Part shown: positions 22,017-23,690 of the stretch, one piece after another
Layout of the letters: each line of letters begins with the position of its first letter
How positions within the stretch are numbered: position 1 is the stretch's first letter
Assembly (NCBI GenBank): GCA_031431035.1
Contig: JANPCR010000016.1
Coordinates: forward strand, 1 to 23,690
Reading direction: 5' to 3'
Length of the DNA: 23,690 nucleotides
Source: JANYCG01 sp031431035
GTDB lineage: Bacteria; Pseudomonadota; Gammaproteobacteria; Burkholderiales; Burkholderiaceae_C
The notes under the pieces: generated by a model
Told to the model about the DNA's origin: nothing
What the model saw: the letters and a program-made list of their open reading frames with translations, nothing else
Databases searched by the model: none
Program-made: the position numbers and the translations under genes

Positions 22017-23189
22017 ATGACCTCTTTTTCTTTCAAGCCTAAAACACTTGCATTGGCCGCATCGCTCACAGCTTTAGCGGGTTTCACTGCCTTCTTCTCT
22101 TTGACATCCGTCGCTGCGGACGATGTGAAAGCCGCGCCACCCAAGGCGGCTTTGACCGTCAGCTTGGTGCAGCCGCGCACAGGGCAATTGCCCATTCAAT
22201 TGAATGCCAATGGCAACATTGCCGCTTGGCAAGAAGCCAGCATTGGCAGCGAAGTCAACGGTCTGCGCCTGCTCGAAGTGCGTGCGGGCGTGGGCGACAC
22301 AGTGCGTGCAGGACAAGTGCTGGCGGTGTTTTCGGCTGATAGCGTGAAGGCCGATGTGGCCCAGGTTCGCGCCTCATTGGCCGAAGCCCAGGCCAACGCC
22401 CAGGAAGCCGCAGGCAACGCCCAGCGCGCCCGCACCTTGCAAGCCACCGGCGCATTGAGCGAACAGCAAATCAACCAGTACCTGACCGCCGAGCAAACCG
22501 CCTTGGCTCGGATGGACGCAGTAAAAGCCAGTCTGGCTGTGCAAATGACCCGCCTGAAAAGCACCACCGTGCTGGCCCCAGACAGTGGCGTCATCTCCGC
22601 CCGCAGCGCCACCGTGGGTGCCGTTTTGGGCAACGGCGTCGAACTGTTTCGCATGATTCGCAAAGGCCGCCTGGAATGGCGCGCCGAAGTGAGCAGTACC
22701 GAAGTGTCACGCGTCAAACCGGGTGCCGACGTGACCATCACAGCCGCCAGCGGAACCCAGGTTCAGGGCAAAGTGCGCATGGTGGCCCCCACCGTGGATG
22801 CCCAAACGCGCAACGCGTTGATTTATGTTGACCTGCCGCAGAACCCCGATGTGAAAGCCGGGATGTTTGCCAAGGGCAGCTTCGCGATGGGCGCAAGCAA
22901 TGCCATCACCCTGCCCCAGCAAGCACTGGTGCTGCGCGATGGCTTTACCTATGCGATGCGCGTTGATGCCAACAACAAGGTGCAACAGGTCAAACTGCAA
23001 ACGGGCCGCCGTGCTGGCGACGCGGTAGAGATTCTGCAAGGCACCCAAGCGGGCGAGCAGTACGTGGGCACAGGAGCCGCGTTTTTAGCCGATGGAGACA
23101 CGGTCAAAGTGGTTGCCGCCAACGCATCCAACCTTGCCGCCACCAAGCCCGCAGCCGCCAAAAATCCTGCGCAAGCTGCGTCCAAATAA
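22017..23189 (+). CDS. RND efflux periplasmic adaptor (membrane fusion protein, HlyD/AcrA family)
   Basis: This is the adaptor joining the inner-membrane pump to the outer-membrane channel, 390 residues. An N-terminal hydrophobic segment (about 10-33) acts as a signal or anchor. The lipoyl-like half-motif ANGNIAAWQEASIGSEVNG is followed by GDTVRAGQVLAVF, then a coiled-coil hairpin (about 105-175, rich in Ala, Gln and Glu), the second lipoyl half (KSTTVLAPDSGVISARSATVG), and the beta-barrel and membrane-proximal domains. A C-terminal Ala/Lys tail (AATKPAAAKNPAQAASK) ends the protein. An AGGA Shine-Dalgarno stands about 8 nt before ATG 22017. It is 30 bp upstream of the pump gene in one operon. 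The substrate cannot be read from the sequence. Confidence 0.94.
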   Translation: MTSFSFKPKTLALAASLTALAGFTAFFSLTSVAADDVKAAPPKAALTVSLVQPRTGQLPIQLNANGNIAAWQEASIGSEVNGLRLLEVRAGVGDTVRAGQVLAVFSADSVKADVAQVRASLAEAQANAQEAAGNAQRARTLQATGALSEQQINQYLTAEQTALARMDAVKASLAVQMTRLKSTTVLAPDSGVISARSATVGAVLGNGVELFRMIRKGRLEWRAEVSSTEVSRVKPGADVTITAASGTQVQGKVRMVAPTVDAQTRNALIYVDLPQNPDVKAGMFAKGSFAMGASNAITLPQQALVLRDGFTYAMRVDANNKVQQVKLQTGRRAGDAVEILQGTQAGEQYVGTGAAFLADGDTVKVVAANASNLAATKPAAAKNPAQAASK

Positions 23190-23219
23190 TCAGCCGCCCA
23201 AGCTTCAAAAGAAACACCT

Positions 23220-23690
23220 ATGAATATCTCCGCCTGGTGCATTCGAAACCCTATCGCCGCCATCATGTTTTTTGTGATGCTGTGCTTTGCCGGCACTTTG
23301 GGCTACCAGAACATGAAGGTGCAAAACTTTCCTGATCTGGATGTGCCCAACATCATCATCACTGCCAGCTTGCCCGGCGGCTCGCCTGCGCAGCTTGAAA
23401 CTGAAGTCGCCCGCAAAATAGAAAATGCCATCGCCGGCATCCAGGGGTTGAAAAACATTTACACCAAAGTGCAAGACGGTGTGGTGACGATCACCGCCGA
23501 ATTCCGCCTGGAGAAAACCACGCAAGAAGCACTCGACGAAACCCGCTCAGCGGTGCAGCAAGTGCGTTCAGACCTGCCTGCTGACCTGCGCGACCCGGTG
23601 GTCAGCAAAGTCAATATTTCTGGCGGTGCCGTGCTGGCGTACACCATTCGCATACCGTCGATGGACGACGAAGGCTTGAGCTGGTTTGTA
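23220..23690 (+). CDS. RND-family inner-membrane efflux pump (N-terminal part; continues beyond window)
   Basis: Only the first 157 codons are present; the frame is still open at the window end. The start ATG 23220 gives MNISAWCIRNPIAAIMFFVM, where the short cytoplasmic N-terminus leads into the first membrane helix (about 10-28). The porter domain begins with NFPDLDVPNIIITASLPGGS, the pattern of hydrophobe/amphiphile efflux (AcrB/HAE1-type) pumps, then ENAIAGIQGLKNIYTKVQDG. The normal length is about 1000-1050 residues, so most of the gene lies outside. Whether it is a drug pump or another RND subtype (heavy-metal pumps are less likely, given PDLDVP) cannot be told from this part. Confidence 0.94.
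   Translation, partial: MNISAWCIRNPIAAIMFFVMLCFAGTLGYQNMKVQNFPDLDVPNIIITASLPGGSPAQLETEVARKIENAIAGIQGLKNIYTKVQDGVVTITAEFRLEKTTQEALDETRSAVQQVRSDLPADLRDPVVSKVNISGGAVLAYTIRIPSMDDEGLSWFV

Overview
The window looks like chromosomal DNA of a GC-rich betaproteobacterium, most likely order Burkholderiales, family Comamonadaceae (Rhodoferax/Polaromonas/Limnohabitans-like). This rests on protein style and gene order (glnE divergent from yhdP followed by a nitrilase-family gene; a fused indolepyruvate oxidoreductase; FixJ-type regulators) and on intergenic repeats containing GCTAGAGGC-type ends, which I recall from that family. It is inference; no database search was possible. No phage, IS element, CRISPR array, tRNA or rRNA was seen.

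Layout. 1-2914 (minus): the Sec accessory operon yajC-secD-secF (secF cut by the window edge), with a TTG-started yajC and a GNRA-capped hairpin between yajC and secD. 3119-6802 (minus): a single-chain indolepyruvate/2-oxoacid ferredoxin oxidoreductase. 7008-7127: a 120-bp repeat. 7136-8311 (minus): the lipoprotein lytic transglycosylase MltA, whose start codon overlaps head-to-head with that of a 54-residue small membrane protein (8310-8474, plus). 8528-16562 (minus): yhdP, a nitrilase-family amidase (ATGA overlap), a PAS histidine kinase and a FixJ-type response regulator, all in one direction. 16638-19415 (plus): glnE. 19417-19536: the second copy of the 120-bp repeat, inverted relative to the first. 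19609-23690 (plus): a TetR/CecR-like regulator followed by a complete tripartite RND efflux operon in the order outer-membrane factor, membrane fusion protein, inner-membrane pump (cut by the window edge).

How it works together. Most genes are envelope or core-metabolism housekeeping: protein export (YajC-SecDF), murein turnover (MltA), phospholipid/envelope homeostasis (YhdP), glutamine synthetase control (GlnE), metabolite repair (nitrilase) and a two-component pair. The TetR gene is preceded by a 20-bp inverted repeat suited to autoregulation of the efflux operon.

The most unusual signal is the repeat pair. Two gap-free 120-bp copies (99/120 identical by hand count) each start a few bases after a stop codon (mltA, glnE) with a long palindrome that looks like a terminator, and end with a 49-bp block that is 47/49 identical. 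Both keep exactly the same internal spacing, and both sit in the same orientation relative to the flanking genes. One stem pair differs by a compensatory change. This looks like a mobile or duplicated intergenic module rather than two chance terminators.
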